From: Macrocystis pyrifera
Lineage: Eukaryota; Sar; Phaeophyceae; Laminariales; Laminariaceae
Reading direction: 5' to 3'
Length of the DNA stretch: 64,000 bases
NCBI GenBank assembly: GCA_031763025.1
Contig: JASSKH010000020.1
Location: forward strand, 10,538,528-10,602,527
Below the pieces are notes generated by a model. The model was not told the origin of the DNA and ran no database searches. It saw only the letters and a program-made list of their open reading frames with translations. The position numbers and the translations under genes were made by a program. How positions within the stretch are numbered: position 1 is the stretch's first letter; each line of letters opens with the position of its first letter. Shown one piece after another: positions 10,545-20,610 of the stretch.

Positions 10545-10599
10545 TGATCGCCCTAACCGAAACCCAGGTCAGTATGAGAGGCTGCTGGGAGATGAGCCT

Positions 10600-11661
10600 G
10601 TGAGGACCTATGTACCGTTGCTGCTTAGACCTTGGGTGATGGACTGTGCTCACAAAGAGGCAATACACTTAAGAGAGAAGGTGACGCTTGGGTTACTACA
10701 GCGATTTAAAGTGGCGGATAAGAAGATGCTACACATGTCAAACCAGGAAGAGCGCCAGGCAAACTGTACGCTGGCCTCTGATATGATTGCCATTACCCAG
10801 TAAACCAGGGCAGATGGTATCGTTCGATCTACTAGGACTCCTACCTTTAACGGCAAAGGAAAACGAGTACGTCTTTCTGGTAGTAGATTTGTTCAGTAGA
10901 CACGCCGAGGCGTACGCCATATCAAAGGGAGAAAATAATACGGAAGGTTGTGCGGCCAGGTTGGTTCACGATTACATTCCAAGGTGGGGATGCCTGCATA
11001 CCTTTTTATCAGATCGTGGTGCGAATTTGTGTCAGTAGTGTGCAAGGCGGTATTCAAGATGCTAGGCTCAATCAAAACGTATACGAGTTCCTACCACCCC
11101 CAGACGAACGGAATGGTAGAAAGGCTCAACAATACTTTGTGTCATATGCTGTCTTATCTTATAGCCGATGACCAAAAGAATTGGGACGAGATGTTATTAC
11201 ACGCAATAGAAGAAAACAATAATAACGTGAGCAGAGGAACAGGATTGGCACCTAATGAAGTACACATAGGTCGGTACCCGAGGTTGCCGATGACTATATT
11301 AGAAGGTAGTGGCTTGAAAGGACACCAAAGCACTAAAATATATCAGCTTGATTATCTGGAGTTGATGAGAGACAGGCAAGTGCGAGCGTATAGATTAATC
11401 TCAGAGGAAGACCGGTTAATAAAAGCGAAGCACGAAGCCAACAATGAGAAAATTGATGCAGCAATGAACAATCGAACGAAATTTGAAGTCGGAGATTGGG
11501 CCTGGGTTTACGATGATCACAGCACTATAACGGGAGGTGGAAAACATGTGCACAAACCAGCTGAGGGCAGCTCAGCCAGAAAATCGTTGGTGCTAATAAG
11601 TAAACTGGCAAACTGTTGGACCTTACAAGGTGTTACGTGCGGGGCCAAGGAAGATGAATGA
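10600..11661 (+). pseudogene. int: Integrase (broken), DDE core intact in residues
   Basis: The first segment, 10600-10803, is a degenerate HHCC-like region with AHKEAIHLREKV. The core follows in another frame: FDLLGLLPLTAKENEYVFLV with the first Asp at 10826, and FLSDRGANLCQ with the second Asp at 11012. After a TAG at 11036 and a frame change comes SSYHPQTNGMVERLNNTL with the Glu at 11119. The second and third acids are about 35 residues apart, as expected for D,D-35-E integrases. The product would insert cDNA into the genome; two frame changes make this copy inactive. Confidence 0.88.
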
Positions 11662-12130
11662 TGGCAGAGAGGTTGGACCCAAACTAATATTGTTAGAAAT
11701 TCGAAAGGATGAGCCAGGTCGGGGGATAAATGCAAGAGTGTCAGTGCACCGGTGCAATAAATGCTACAACCCTCATGAAGTGGCGACCCCGCCGATATTT
11801 TTACCATGCTCCATGAGCAATTACGTGCTGAATAAGTACTCGGAGATTTTACCCACGTTCCATCTAACAACGGACGATGTGACTGCTGAACTAGATAACC
11901 ACCGCGTAACGCCCCGCACGTTAACAAAATATCGACTGACGAGAGGGTTAGGTGGTAAACTAGCAGTGCAATATTATACGTACTGGGTTGGACTGGAGCG
12001 ACCCACTTGGGAGCACGAGGGGGAATTAAAGCAATATGGCCATTGCGTAGTAAAAAATACTGGGCGGGAGAACCCGTTCAAGTCATGGGGGAAATTGAAA
12101 ATATCGTCGATACAGAGCAGAGGTAGCTAG
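11630..12130 (+). pseudogene. Integrase C-terminus with chromodomain
   Basis: The frame overlaps the end of the core and finishes at TAG 12130. At about 11900-12050 it reads TKYRLTRGLGG, then YYTYWVGLERPTWEHEGEL, matching the chromodomain pattern of two aromatic cage positions, a K/W-x-G-L turn and the T-W-E-P-like helix start. Chromodomains in Ty3/gypsy integrases steer insertion towards modified histones. The phase differs from the upstream core, so the join is frameshifted. Confidence 0.75.
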
Positions 12131-12964
12131 ACGAGCTATCGCACGTGAAAAGGGCGAAAGACACGTGCCGACAGGACATTTTGTTTGCTGTGATACATAC
12201 CAGCGAAAGGCCAAAATTGTATACACCTGAAATCATTGTGTCGTACGTAAATTTCAAAATGGCGCAAGCAGGTCGGTAGCTGGCGAAAGTGGTGGGGGTA
12301 GCGGAGGACGCAGAGAATAAAATGCTCCCGCATATACCATTAAAATGCTGGATCTGGGAAAGCAATACAACGTGCGGCTATCTCAGGAGACGTTGACAAC
12401 GGTGAGCGAGGAGCGAGGAGCGTGGTGCTGGCATGTACACCAAAGGACTCGGAGTGTCAAGAAATATGCACCATCAATGGAATAGACAAGACGCGAGGAG
12501 TACAATGTAATAGGCCAGGGGGGGGACGGCAACTTCAGTACTGGACGTACAGCCAGGTGGTTGCATAGAAAAAGGGGGGGGACGGCAACTTCAGTACGGC
12601 ACGTATAGCCAGGTGGTTGCGATAGAAACAAAAAGGGTGGCAACTTCAGTACGGGAAGTACAGCCGGGAGGTTTTTTGGTAGAGTAGAAATAATTGGAGG
12701 AGCATAGAGTTGAAACTAGAGTACAAGAAATAGGGTACGTACAAAATAGGATTTATTTTGTGATACGAGAATTGTAGTCGTAGGTTTTGATTTTTTTTCA
12801 AGGTCTAACACTGCTGTTGACTGGATATGATATATATAAATATTTAAGGTCTGCTAATACTATTGACCTGATATTTTTTTTCATGCGAGCAATATCACAT
12901 ATTGATGTGGTTCCACTGCACGCCCTCTAAGTTGGCGACAGTGGACCAGGATGGGCTATTGAGG
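12131..12964 (+). other. 3' non-coding region of the Ty3/gypsy element
   Basis: No long frame continues here. It contains three tandem units of about 55 bp sharing GGCAACTTCAGTAC and CAGCC-GG-GGTTG (GGCAAC at 12528, 12584 and 12639). An AT-rich stretch (12760-12890) follows and then the 3' LTR. The polypurine tract is not obvious; the bases just before the LTR read AGGATGGGCTATTGAGG. Confidence 0.65.
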
Positions 12965-13542
12965 TGATTTTGGGTTTCAGTAGTATTTGGAGGCGATACA
13001 TAGCCGGGGATGTAGAAAAGAAAGGTCAGCCTCTCATGCCAGGATGTACCTGACATGGAGACTGACTCTCTGACTGCTCTGGCCTGCCGTGGTGAGATAA
13101 CTAATTGACGTACGTATGAGTGAGTACTATGAGTAAGAATGCTGTTGGACTGACTATTCTGTGATAGCGAAGACTGTTGCTGTAGAGAACAGTCTAGTGA
13201 GAATGTCGGTAGTCAGGTTGTCGATCATTGGCCGATAGCAGAGACAGACACGAGCAATATAGATCAGAGTATGAGCAAGATAATGACTCGTGTAGATGAA
13301 TAACTTGAAGCAGTTGGATAGAACTACCGACAGGAAGGACCAATTGTGGTTGCCCCTTACAGTAACTGTTCAGTCCACTTCTTGCCTCTGATCGCGCTGG
13401 GTTTAATACACGAGAACTTCTTCTTCTTCTTTCTCCTTGACCTGGACCACTGCGACTCTGCCTGCTCGAACTATCATCTAAACTCTGGAAGCTACCCGTC
13501 CAGTCCAAGAGCATGACAGTTTCAATAACTGTTATCCTTTCA
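12965..13542 (+). repeat. 3' LTR of the Ty3/gypsy element
   Basis: The LTR starts TGATTTTGGGTTTCAG and ends ATCCTTTCA, followed by the target duplication CATA. It lacks both the foldback insert of the 5' copy and an 85-bp segment near 13190. About 8 differences per 100 bp in the first segment suggest an old insertion. Confidence 0.9.
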
Positions 13543-13690
13543 CATACGGCACCTACCGGAGGGGAACCTTGTATATATACCAGGTATATACATATATCGA
13601 AATACCGAACTTTATTCGGTTCGATAAAAAACCAAATTATCGAACGATATATCGAAAGTTTCGGTACGATATCCAACACTAACTCAATCA
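13543..13690 (+). repeat. Continuation of the split F repeat plus a TATCG-rich hAT-like end
   Basis: CATACGGCACCTACCGGAGG resumes the F repeat broken at 4348. From about 13585 comes an AT-rich, CGATAT-rich tract ending CGATATCCAACACTAAC. A similar end occurs at 40640-40672. On the minus strand it reads AGTGTTGGATATCG, which resembles hAT terminal sequences; that assignment is tentative. Confidence 0.5.
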
Positions 13691-13843
13691 CGTTACCACC
13701 TGTGCAGAAGAAGGGGGTAGCCTTCTTTTTTGAAACAATTGTTCGAGGTCCGCTACACCGACCCCGCCCTGATGGCATACTTCAGTATACCACCATCGGA
13801 TGGGTTTCACCTGCCCACCCACTGCGCTCAGCACAACAACTAC

Positions 13844-14181
13844 TTTTTTTTTTTTTTTTTTTTTTTTCATCATCACTTTTACTTTCCAACCCACTCGTAG
13901 GAGGTTTTACCCTCGACGATCTTCTGGACAAGCCGTGGTCACAGGTGTCGTCCCTTCTCCCCCCCGGTACGTGCCTTTAGTTTTTATCGCACATAGGGTT
14001 CAGCATTCCCACTGCTCGTCGATTTTCATCGAATGTACAGCTAACTCACGCTCACGCGCTTTCCGCTAATCAATTTTATGCATGAAAAAGTCCCTATGAG
14101 CATGCACTCGGTGAGACTCGAACTCACGAAATTGATCTTGATAGGCTCGCGGACCACCTACCAAGCCACCGGAGACGCCGG
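13844..14181 (-). mobile_element. tRNA-derived SINE, copy 1
   Basis: On the minus strand the copy starts GCCGGCGTCTCCGGTGGCTT and contains an A-box-like TGGCTTGGTAGG and a B-box-like GAGTTCGAGTCTC. It ends in about 24 A (T run 13844-13867). The same 330-bp unit recurs eight more times up to 37.7 kb. SINEs are transcribed by RNA polymerase III from the A and B boxes and copied by LINE machinery, so this is a dead-end copy, not a gene. Confidence 0.88.
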
Positions 14182-14545
14182 CTGCTGCTGTACGATGAAA
14201 TTGCGTATTACCTGTATAATCGCGAGTGATGTGGGTTTGTCGATGACTCGTAGGTGGAGGGTGGATGAGTGTGTGTGTGTGTTCTTTACATTAAACCGTT
14301 TGTTCTACCCGTCGACGTCCAGCACAACCAATCAATGTCCGTGCCGATTCTTCAATCCCTGAACAGATGCAAGTTCTGTGGTCACAAAGCTACGCCACAG
14401 GGATACTGTTTATTTTTATTTCATTTTATTTGCTTTTTTTTGCGCTGACCCCATGTCATTTTCATTTCATTTATTTCTGTTCTTTTCTCCAATTGAAAAG
14501 TCTTATTGCAGGAGTCGTGTGGCGTGGGTGGATGATTCGTATTGT

Positions 14546-15485
14546 GCCGGCGTCCCGGGTGGCTTGGTAGTAGGTGGTCCGCGAGCCTATCAAGATCAAT
14601 TTCGCGAGTCCGAGTCTCACCGAGTGCATGCTCGTAGGGACTTTTTCTTGCATAAAATTTAATAGCGGAAAGCGCGAGAGCGTGACTTAGCTGTACATTC
14701 GATGAAAATCGACGAGCAGTGGGAATGCGTCCGAGTCTCACCGAGTGCATGCTCATAGGGACTTTTTCTTGCATAAAATTTAATAGCGGAACGCGCGAGA
14801 GCGTGAGTTAGCTGTACATTCGATGAAAATCGACGAGCAGTGGGAATGCGTCCGAGTCTCACCGAGTGCATGCTCATAGGGACTTTTTCTTGCATAAAAT
14901 TTAATAGCGGAACGCGCGAGAGCGTGAGTTAGCTGTACATTCGATGAAAATCGACGAGCAGTGGGAATGCGTCCGAGTCTCACCGAGTGCATGCTCATAG
15001 GGACTTTTTCTTGCATAAAATTTAATAGCGGAACGCGCGAGAGCGTGACTTAGCTGTACATTCGATGAAAATCGACGAGCAGTGGGAATGCGTCCGAGTC
15101 TCACCGAGTGCATGCTCATAGGGACTTTTTCTTGCATAAAATTTAATAGCGGAACGCGCGAGAGCGTGACTTAGCTGTACATTCGATGAAAATCGACGAG
15201 CAGTGGGAATGCGTCCGAGTCTCACCGAGTGCATGCTCATAGGGACTTTTTCTTGCATAAAATTTAATAGCGGAACGCGCGAGAGCGTGACTTAGCTGTA
15301 CATTCGATGAAAATCGACGAGCAGTGGGAATGCTGAACCCTATGCGCGATAAAAATAAAAGGCACGTACCGGGTGGGAGAAGGAACGACACCTGTGACCA
15401 CGGCTTGTCCAGAAAATCGTCGAGGGCAAAACCTCCTACGAGTGGGCTGGAAAGTAAAAGTGATGAAAAAAAAAAAAAAAAAAAA
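14546..15485 (+). mobile_element. tRNA-derived SINE, copy 2, internally expanded
   Basis: Plus orientation, from GCCGGCGTCCCGGGTGGCTT to a run of about 20 A. The head and tail match the other copies, but the middle is a sixfold tandem array (14608-15333), making this copy about 940 bp instead of about 330. It is inserted inside a BC repeat: GTGGCGTGGGTGGATGA lies just before it and GACGAACGCTGGACGGAGG just after, and both belong to BC. Confidence 0.9.
14608..15333 (+). repeat. 6 x 121-bp tandem array inside SINE copy 2
   Basis: Units start with GTCCGAGTCTCACCGAGTGC at 14608, 14729, 14850, 14971, 15092 and 15213, exactly 121 bp apart. Each carries the B-box half, GGGACTTTTTCTTGCATAAA, and ends TCGACGAGCAGTGGGAATGC. 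Units 2-6 are nearly identical (for example GTGACTT versus GTGAGTT). Each junction joins GGGAATGC directly to GTCCGAG. Confidence 0.95.
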
Positions 15486-15504
15486 GGTCTGACGCCGAGG
15501 GGCC

Positions 15505-16206
15505 GGGCATAGTTAGACGAACGCTGGACGGAGGCGGCAGACAGGGTAGCGAGGTACCAGGCAGACCAGCAGGGAGACCCTGGCTGTGCTACTTGTACCA
15601 CAAACTGCTGCCGCTACCTGGAGGATTTGTGCTTTGTTTGGTTTGCCTGCTATTTTCGCTTGGTTCTTTTAGTCTTACTCTGTTGACGACTAGTTAGTGG
15701 TGTCTTTCTTCTTCTCTCTTTTTTTGGCAGTTCGGTCTTTTCAAGTGTCTGCCAGATCCCCTGCGGGGGGGGGCACGATGCTCTTTTCCTATATATACTC
15801 GTGTATAAATATTTTTCTTGTTTCTTTTTCTCTTTCGATTTGTCTTCTTTATTGTTTTAGTTTTTTTTTTTCTCTTCGTTTCGTTTCGTCTCTCTAGGTC
15901 ATGGAATGTGTCTGTCGTGCCTGTCGTACGCAGTATGATGACATGGCATTGCACTGCATACGTGGCAACGTAGTATTTCTAGGGTGAAGAATCAGCACGG
16001 ACACTGGGCTAGCTGAATGTCGACGAGTAGAAGAACGGTTTAATGTGAAGAACACACACACAGCAGTAGTATCTCTGTGGCGTAGCTTTGTGACCACAAA
16101 CAAACTTGTATCTCTCTAGGATTGAAGAATCGGCACGGACACTGGTTGTGCTGGATGTCGACGGGTAGAAAGAACGGTTTAATGTGAAGACAACAACAAC
16201 AACAAC

Positions 16207-16207
<1 letters not shown>
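15505..16207 (+). repeat. BC dispersed repeat, copy a (main part)
   Basis: It starts GACGAACGCTGGACGGAGGC and passes CTGCCGCTACCTGGAG, a pyrimidine-rich tract and CCCCTGCGGGGG. Then come TGTCGTGCCTGTCGTACGCA and two copies of GAATC(G/A)GCACGGACACTGG with GTCGACGGGTAGAA. The same series recurs in inverted form at 16555-17130 and at 22330-22990. I recognise no protein or LTR structure. It may be a non-autonomous retroelement. Its 5' portion, before SINE copy 2, lies at about 14373-14545. Confidence 0.7.
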
Positions 16208-16241
<34 letters not shown>

Positions 16242-16554
16242 TCATCAATTTTACTTTCCAGCCTACTCGTAGGAGGTTTTTTCCCTCGACGATCTTCTGG
16301 ACAAGCCGTGGTCACAGGTGCCATCCCTTCTCCCCCCCGGTACGTGCCTTTAGTTCTTATCGCGCATAGGGTTCAGCATTCCCACTGCTCGACGATTTTC
16401 ATCGAATGTACAGCTAACTCACGCTCTCGCGCTTTCCGCTAATCAATTTTATGCAAGAAAAAGTCCCTATGAGCATGCACTCGGTGAGACTGGAAGTCAC
16501 GAAAATGATCTTGATAGGCTCGCGGACCACCTACCAAGCCACCGGGGACGCCGA
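16208..16554 (-). mobile_element. tRNA-derived SINE, copy 3
   Basis: Poly-T (16208-16238) followed by the full SINE in minus orientation, ending at GGGGACGCCG. The B-box region here reads GTGAGACTGGAAGTCACG, so the internal promoter is damaged. It lies between two inverted BC copies. Confidence 0.88.
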
Positions 16555-17130
16555 CACGTTGGCACGTACGTACGTACGCAGTATGCACAGATAGTAGTGG
16601 GCGATGCAATGCCATGTCCATGTGTCATCATACTGGATACGACAGGCATGATAGACACATTCCATGAAAAAGAGAAACGAAACGAAACAAAGAAATAAAA
16701 CAAAAACAAGCAAGACAAATCGGAAAGAGAAAAAGAAACAAGAAACATATAGAAGAAACAAACTGTCGTACCTCCCCCGCAGGGGATGTGGCCGACACTT
16801 GAAAAAAAGGCTGGAAAAATTGGAAAAGAAGCAAAACACCACTATTAATACTTGTAAACAGAGTATAAGTCTATAAAAAGAACCAAGGGAAATTAACAGG
16901 CAAACCAAAGCACAAAGCATCTTCTCCAGGTAGCGGCAGCAGTTTGTGGTACGAGTAGTATAGCCAGGTTCTCCCTGTTAGTCCGCCTGGTACCTTGCTA
17001 CCCTGTCTGCCGCCTCCGCCCAGCGTTCGTCAACATTCGTCAACAATGCCCGTAACAGGCTCGTCATCCACCCACGCCACATGACTCCTTCAATGAGGCT
17101 CATCAATCGAAGAAAGGAAGAGAAAGAAAA
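16555..17130 (-). repeat. BC dispersed repeat, copy b
   Basis: The reverse complement carries the same ordered blocks as 15505-15960: the CGAACGCTGGGCGGAGG start, GTACCACAAACTGCTGCCG, CCCCTGCGGGGG, CATGGAATGTGTCTATCATG. It also extends upstream into GTGGCGTGGGTGGATGACGA, which matches 14525-14540. It is therefore a longer copy without the SINE insertion. Confidence 0.75.
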
Positions 17131-18214
17131 AAAAAATGATCGTCGCTTTCTTCGTGCCTGTAGGTGGTGGCCCGGCTTTTTTTGTGGTTGTGCTTCGCCC
17201 CCTATGTACCGGTCCCGCCCTGACATACACTTCTGAATTCAGCGTGCCTGTACAGCAGTATTACTTGCTATCAGTTTTAATGTACAGCAGTACCTGGTAC
17301 CAGCTAGATGTTGTAGGTGTGTGTGCGTTAGGGCATCTTCTACAATATTGTTTTCGAAATATCTAGAGTCGCGCTACACTCAGCAATGGCACGTCTCGGA
17401 TCCCTCCTCTCCGATGTCTATTTGTGGCTATTATTATTTGTTTAATAATACAATTCGAACGCAGCTATGTATTTAATACGGAAAGTCAACAGTAGTGTTT
17501 CCGGGAGGGGTTTAGTACCGGAGACAGTAGTGCCTGGCACTGTAGCGACCGGTCTCCTGCGGACGCCCGTTGTTCGTCGGTCCTTGATCTATCCGTCAAA
17601 ACTTTCTTATATCGAGTCGCAGGAAGGAGGCCTGTCGATCCCCCTATGTAGTCTCCGAATGGTGGGAAACACACGGGTGATGAACTTCCTTCCTGCCTTG
17701 TCTTCGACTACTGCACTCTGGACTCAGACGCAATGCAGATGATGAAACGACGGATCACAGAATAGTCTTCACAGCATGGGTGCAGTCCCTATAGCGCGTC
17801 AGCAACTGGGCATATCTCAGAGTACTCATCAGGGTGTACTACAAGGTGCCCAGAGGCCATATGCATGCATATCGTGGCCCATACCTGGTACCTTTTATGG
17901 AGTGTTCAGTTGGCAGCGTTTGATCCCATTTATGGTAACAAGCTCAGTGTAATCTGCAACACTTATACGATAACTTTGAAAATGTCAGGCCGACCAGGGC
18001 GGGGCTGGGAGCCGATTGTGTCTTCTTGGGTGTGGAAGGACCTTCAGCGCAGCAGTGTACTTATGCTGCTGTCAGCAGTATACTACTGCTGCTGCTGTCA
18101 GCAGTATACTACTGCAGTAGTACTTTTTGTAAAAGTCATTCTTCCAACTTGTATTCAGAGCAAATTACAACACGCTGAACGAGTGAAGACTACCGATACA
18201 GGTTACAGCAATAG
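17131..18214. other. No supported gene
   Basis: Open frames at 17467-17742 and 17865-18365 lack recognisable domains. Repeated GCAGTATACTACTGC-type dyads sit at 18060-18120. Two TACCTGGTA motifs occur at 17291 and 17882. Confidence 0.5.
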
Positions 18215-18237
18215 TACTACCACTACTACTACTACTG

Positions 18238-18299
<62 letters not shown>

Positions 18300-18314
18300 G
18301 CTACTACTACTACT
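18215..18314. repeat. (CTA)n microsatellite
   Basis: About 32 nearly uninterrupted CTA/ACT triplets with two CTG variants. The Thr-rich translation is an artefact of the repeat. Confidence 0.95.
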
Positions 18315-19739
18315 GATTACACAACCACACTGCAGGCCTCATGGCAGCATATATATCATCAGTAGAGAGTTCACCATTGATTGCGGTCTGAATGCATCAC
18401 GGACGAGTACCTGTCGCGAAACTTCACAGGCGGGGCGGCGGGGAGCACGTCGGGGCGCTGCTGCGACCCGTTGGTCGACCATCAGACAACCCCGTGTGTG
18501 AATCAAGGATGACCTCAATCCATGGATTATTCGAAATGCAAGAAAACGGATTGCGTTAGCCAACCTCTAAGAAGTAAAGTGTCACTGGGATTCACCAATC
18601 ACGCACCCAAAAACATCTGCGCGGGCTCAGTAATTCTATATATATGCATCTAAACACCAAAGCTACCGAAACTTTATGGAACTCCCTGGCGCTAATCCAG
18701 GACCCAGGACTCAATCAGAATGCAGCTGCGGTACATCTGGTGGTGCTCGTGCTATCGTCAGCTTAATTGTGTGACGCTTCTGGTTTTGGTGAGAGGTTAC
18801 CTGTTCGGTGTTTTTGGATGTACTCAGAACAGCGTCGGACGTACAGATGATTATATACTTCCACTCTTTTATGTTCGCAGCCACACCATAATGTACTCCC
18901 CTGTGTAGTGGTGTTGGTGTGATTGCATGGTCGCGCAACCGTCACAACAAATAGATGTGACGAACGCGACATAGCACATCAGGCACCTGATGACCATGGT
19001 CGACGGCTGTTTTTTTCCGTTCTGTCCTACCGTCACCGTCGACCCAGTCCAGTATATTAAGAGGTCTCAAGATGGCGTTGAATTCGTGACATGCGTACGC
19101 CTCGCCTCAATAGCTACGCAGATGATAACTCCCTTTGGCTGGCCGCCGCCGAGCAACCCTACCGCAAACCGCCCCACGAAGTTTCTTCCTTTACAAAATT
19201 AAAACAGACAGCTATCTATGTATGCGACCAAGGACTTCGTCGAAACCCATATTTGCACGGTGAGCGTGACTCCTTCTTACGGCAACCAGGAGTACTCGAT
19301 GTGCTTGCTGCAATATATCACCGAAAACAGAACGACAGCACACACAGCAGCACTGCGGCAAGCAGCTCGCCAGTTTTCTTCCTTCTAACAGGAAGCAGGA
19401 GTACTCGATGTGCAGAAGTACATCACCGTTAACAAAACGGCAGTACATGACATGTACAGCAGCAGTAGCAGCTGCAGTACGTATTCGTACAAACCTGCAG
19501 AACACCCGTACGTCATTATTTTACGATTCAATATCAACAACGACCTGGCATCGCAAGGGCGTGGAGTTATTTTTTTGTTCCATCGTCTGTCTTCCCTCGT
19601 CTTCAAAAAAAAGTTTTGTTTCGTGCGCGGATGACGAGCCTGTTTCGTTATTTGTGGATATGAATAGTCGTTCGACGCATCCTGTGCAGGTGTGTGGCAT
19701 GGTTGACGGGAAGCAGGGAAGAGAGGGGGGAAAAGAGAG
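18315..19739. other. No supported gene
   Basis: Short open frames occur on both strands. One includes SYADDNSLWLA near 19110, which recalls an RT active site, but flanking motifs are absent. No repeat structure stands out. Confidence 0.45.
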
Positions 19740-19905
19740 CGAGGTGCCCGACCGACTAAGAAGTAGGTAGAGCAAGAACCTGTCTGAAGTGTATGCTGCA
19801 CACGCACCACAAACTGCTGCGGCTGTATCTGGAGGGCGGTGCTTCTGTTTCGTTTTTTGTAGTGCTTCGGCTTGCCTGTTCTTTCCTTTTGTTCCCACTC
19901 TGTTG
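19740..19905 (+). repeat. BC repeat fragment
   Basis: GCACCACAAACTGCTGCGGC, a cluster with CTTGCCTGTT, and TTCCCACTCTGTTG follow the BC order at 15590-15690 with more divergence. It ends where the inverted-repeat element begins. Confidence 0.5.
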
Positions 19906-19909
19906 TTTG

Positions 19910-20383
19910 CATTTTATACATTTTGAAATACGTCAGCTGTGAGTTCGACTGATTCATTAGTTGATACTCAACTTTGCAAGCTGCGTAGTACGTTTCGTCT
20001 ATATTCCATTTTTACTGAATTTTACAAGTATTGTGATAAACCGAACGCGCGTGTTCTACATGCATGTAATTGTATTGGTTGCCGTGTTGCTTTTTTTCTT
20101 GTTTGTACTGGTACCTGGTATTATCTGCCAACCCTTTTTTGTTTCTTTCATTTCGATGTGTTTTTCCTTTGTTTCTTCGATTATTCTGTTTTCAACAGAA
20201 TGCGTATGTCGTGCCAATCACTGTCCGGCACTACAAATACGCGCGTTCGGTTTATTACAATACTTCTAAAATTCGGTGAAAATGGAATATAGACGAAACA
20301 TATTTCGCTGCTTGCAAAGCTGAGCATCAGCTATTTAATCAGTCGAACTCACAGCTGACGTATTTCATACATTTATAAAATAC
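19910..20383. mobile_element. Foldback element with about 155-bp inverted arms
   Basis: The left arm (19910-20065) contains GAAATACGTCAGCTGTGAGT, GTTTCGTCTATATTCCATTT and AAACCGAACGCGCGT. The same words occur in reverse complement at 20228-20383. About 160 bp of unrelated sequence separates the arms and includes a TACCTGGTA at 20112. It has no coding capacity. The long arms and absence of genes suggest a non-autonomous DNA element; no clear target duplication is visible. Confidence 0.75.
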
Positions 20384-20389
20384 GATGAC

Positions 20390-20610
20390 ATGTGTGTGTT
20401 CGTCAAAACGTTCTTTCTACCCGTCGAAATCCCGCACAACAGCAGTGCACGTGCTGATTCTTCAGTCCTAGAGCAGAGATGTAGCACAGCAACAGCAGTA
20501 GACAACGGAATGCCAGTTTTGTATTCTTTGTTTCGTTTCGTTTCTCTAGGTCATGGAATGTGTACGTCGTGCCTTTCGTACGCAGTATGGTGACAGGGCA
20601 TTACATTGCA
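20390..20610 (-). repeat. BC repeat fragment
   Basis: It contains CGTTCTTTCTACCCGTCGA and, in divergent form, the complement of GAATCGGCACGGACAC. It then runs through TTTCGTTTCTCTAGGTCATG and TGTACGTCGTGCCTTTCGTA up to the poly-T of the next SINE. The order of blocks differs from 15505-16207, so it is a rearranged piece. Confidence 0.45.

Larger units (their letters stand above)
4349..13542 (+). mobile_element. Ty3/gypsy LTR retrotransposon with chromodomain, non-functional
   Basis: This is a complete LTR element. LTRs lie at 4349-5419 and 12965-13542, a primer-binding site follows the 5' LTR, and gag, protease, RT, RNase H, integrase and chromodomain follow in that order. The order with integrase last is diagnostic of Ty3/gypsy, and the chromodomain points to a chromovirus-type element. 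The 4-bp duplication CATA flanks it at 4345-4348 and 13543-13546. The LTRs differ at several percent of positions. At least three frameshifts and five in-frame stops interrupt the coding region, so this copy cannot encode its proteins. Three internal minisatellite or foldback changes add to its age. Confidence 0.93.

Noticed and set aside
14659..15258. Five identical 78-codon minus-strand frames
   Set aside because: They are the 121-bp SINE array read in one frame; not a gene family.
14608..15333. Regular array resembling a CRISPR
   Set aside because: Units are 121 bp and contiguous with no unique spacers, and they are part of a SINE in a eukaryotic context.
18215..18365. Thr-rich protein
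   Set aside because: Direct translation of a CTA microsatellite.
19090..19140. SYADDNSLWLA as an RT active site
   Set aside because: No other RT motif lies upstream or downstream in any frame; a chance match.
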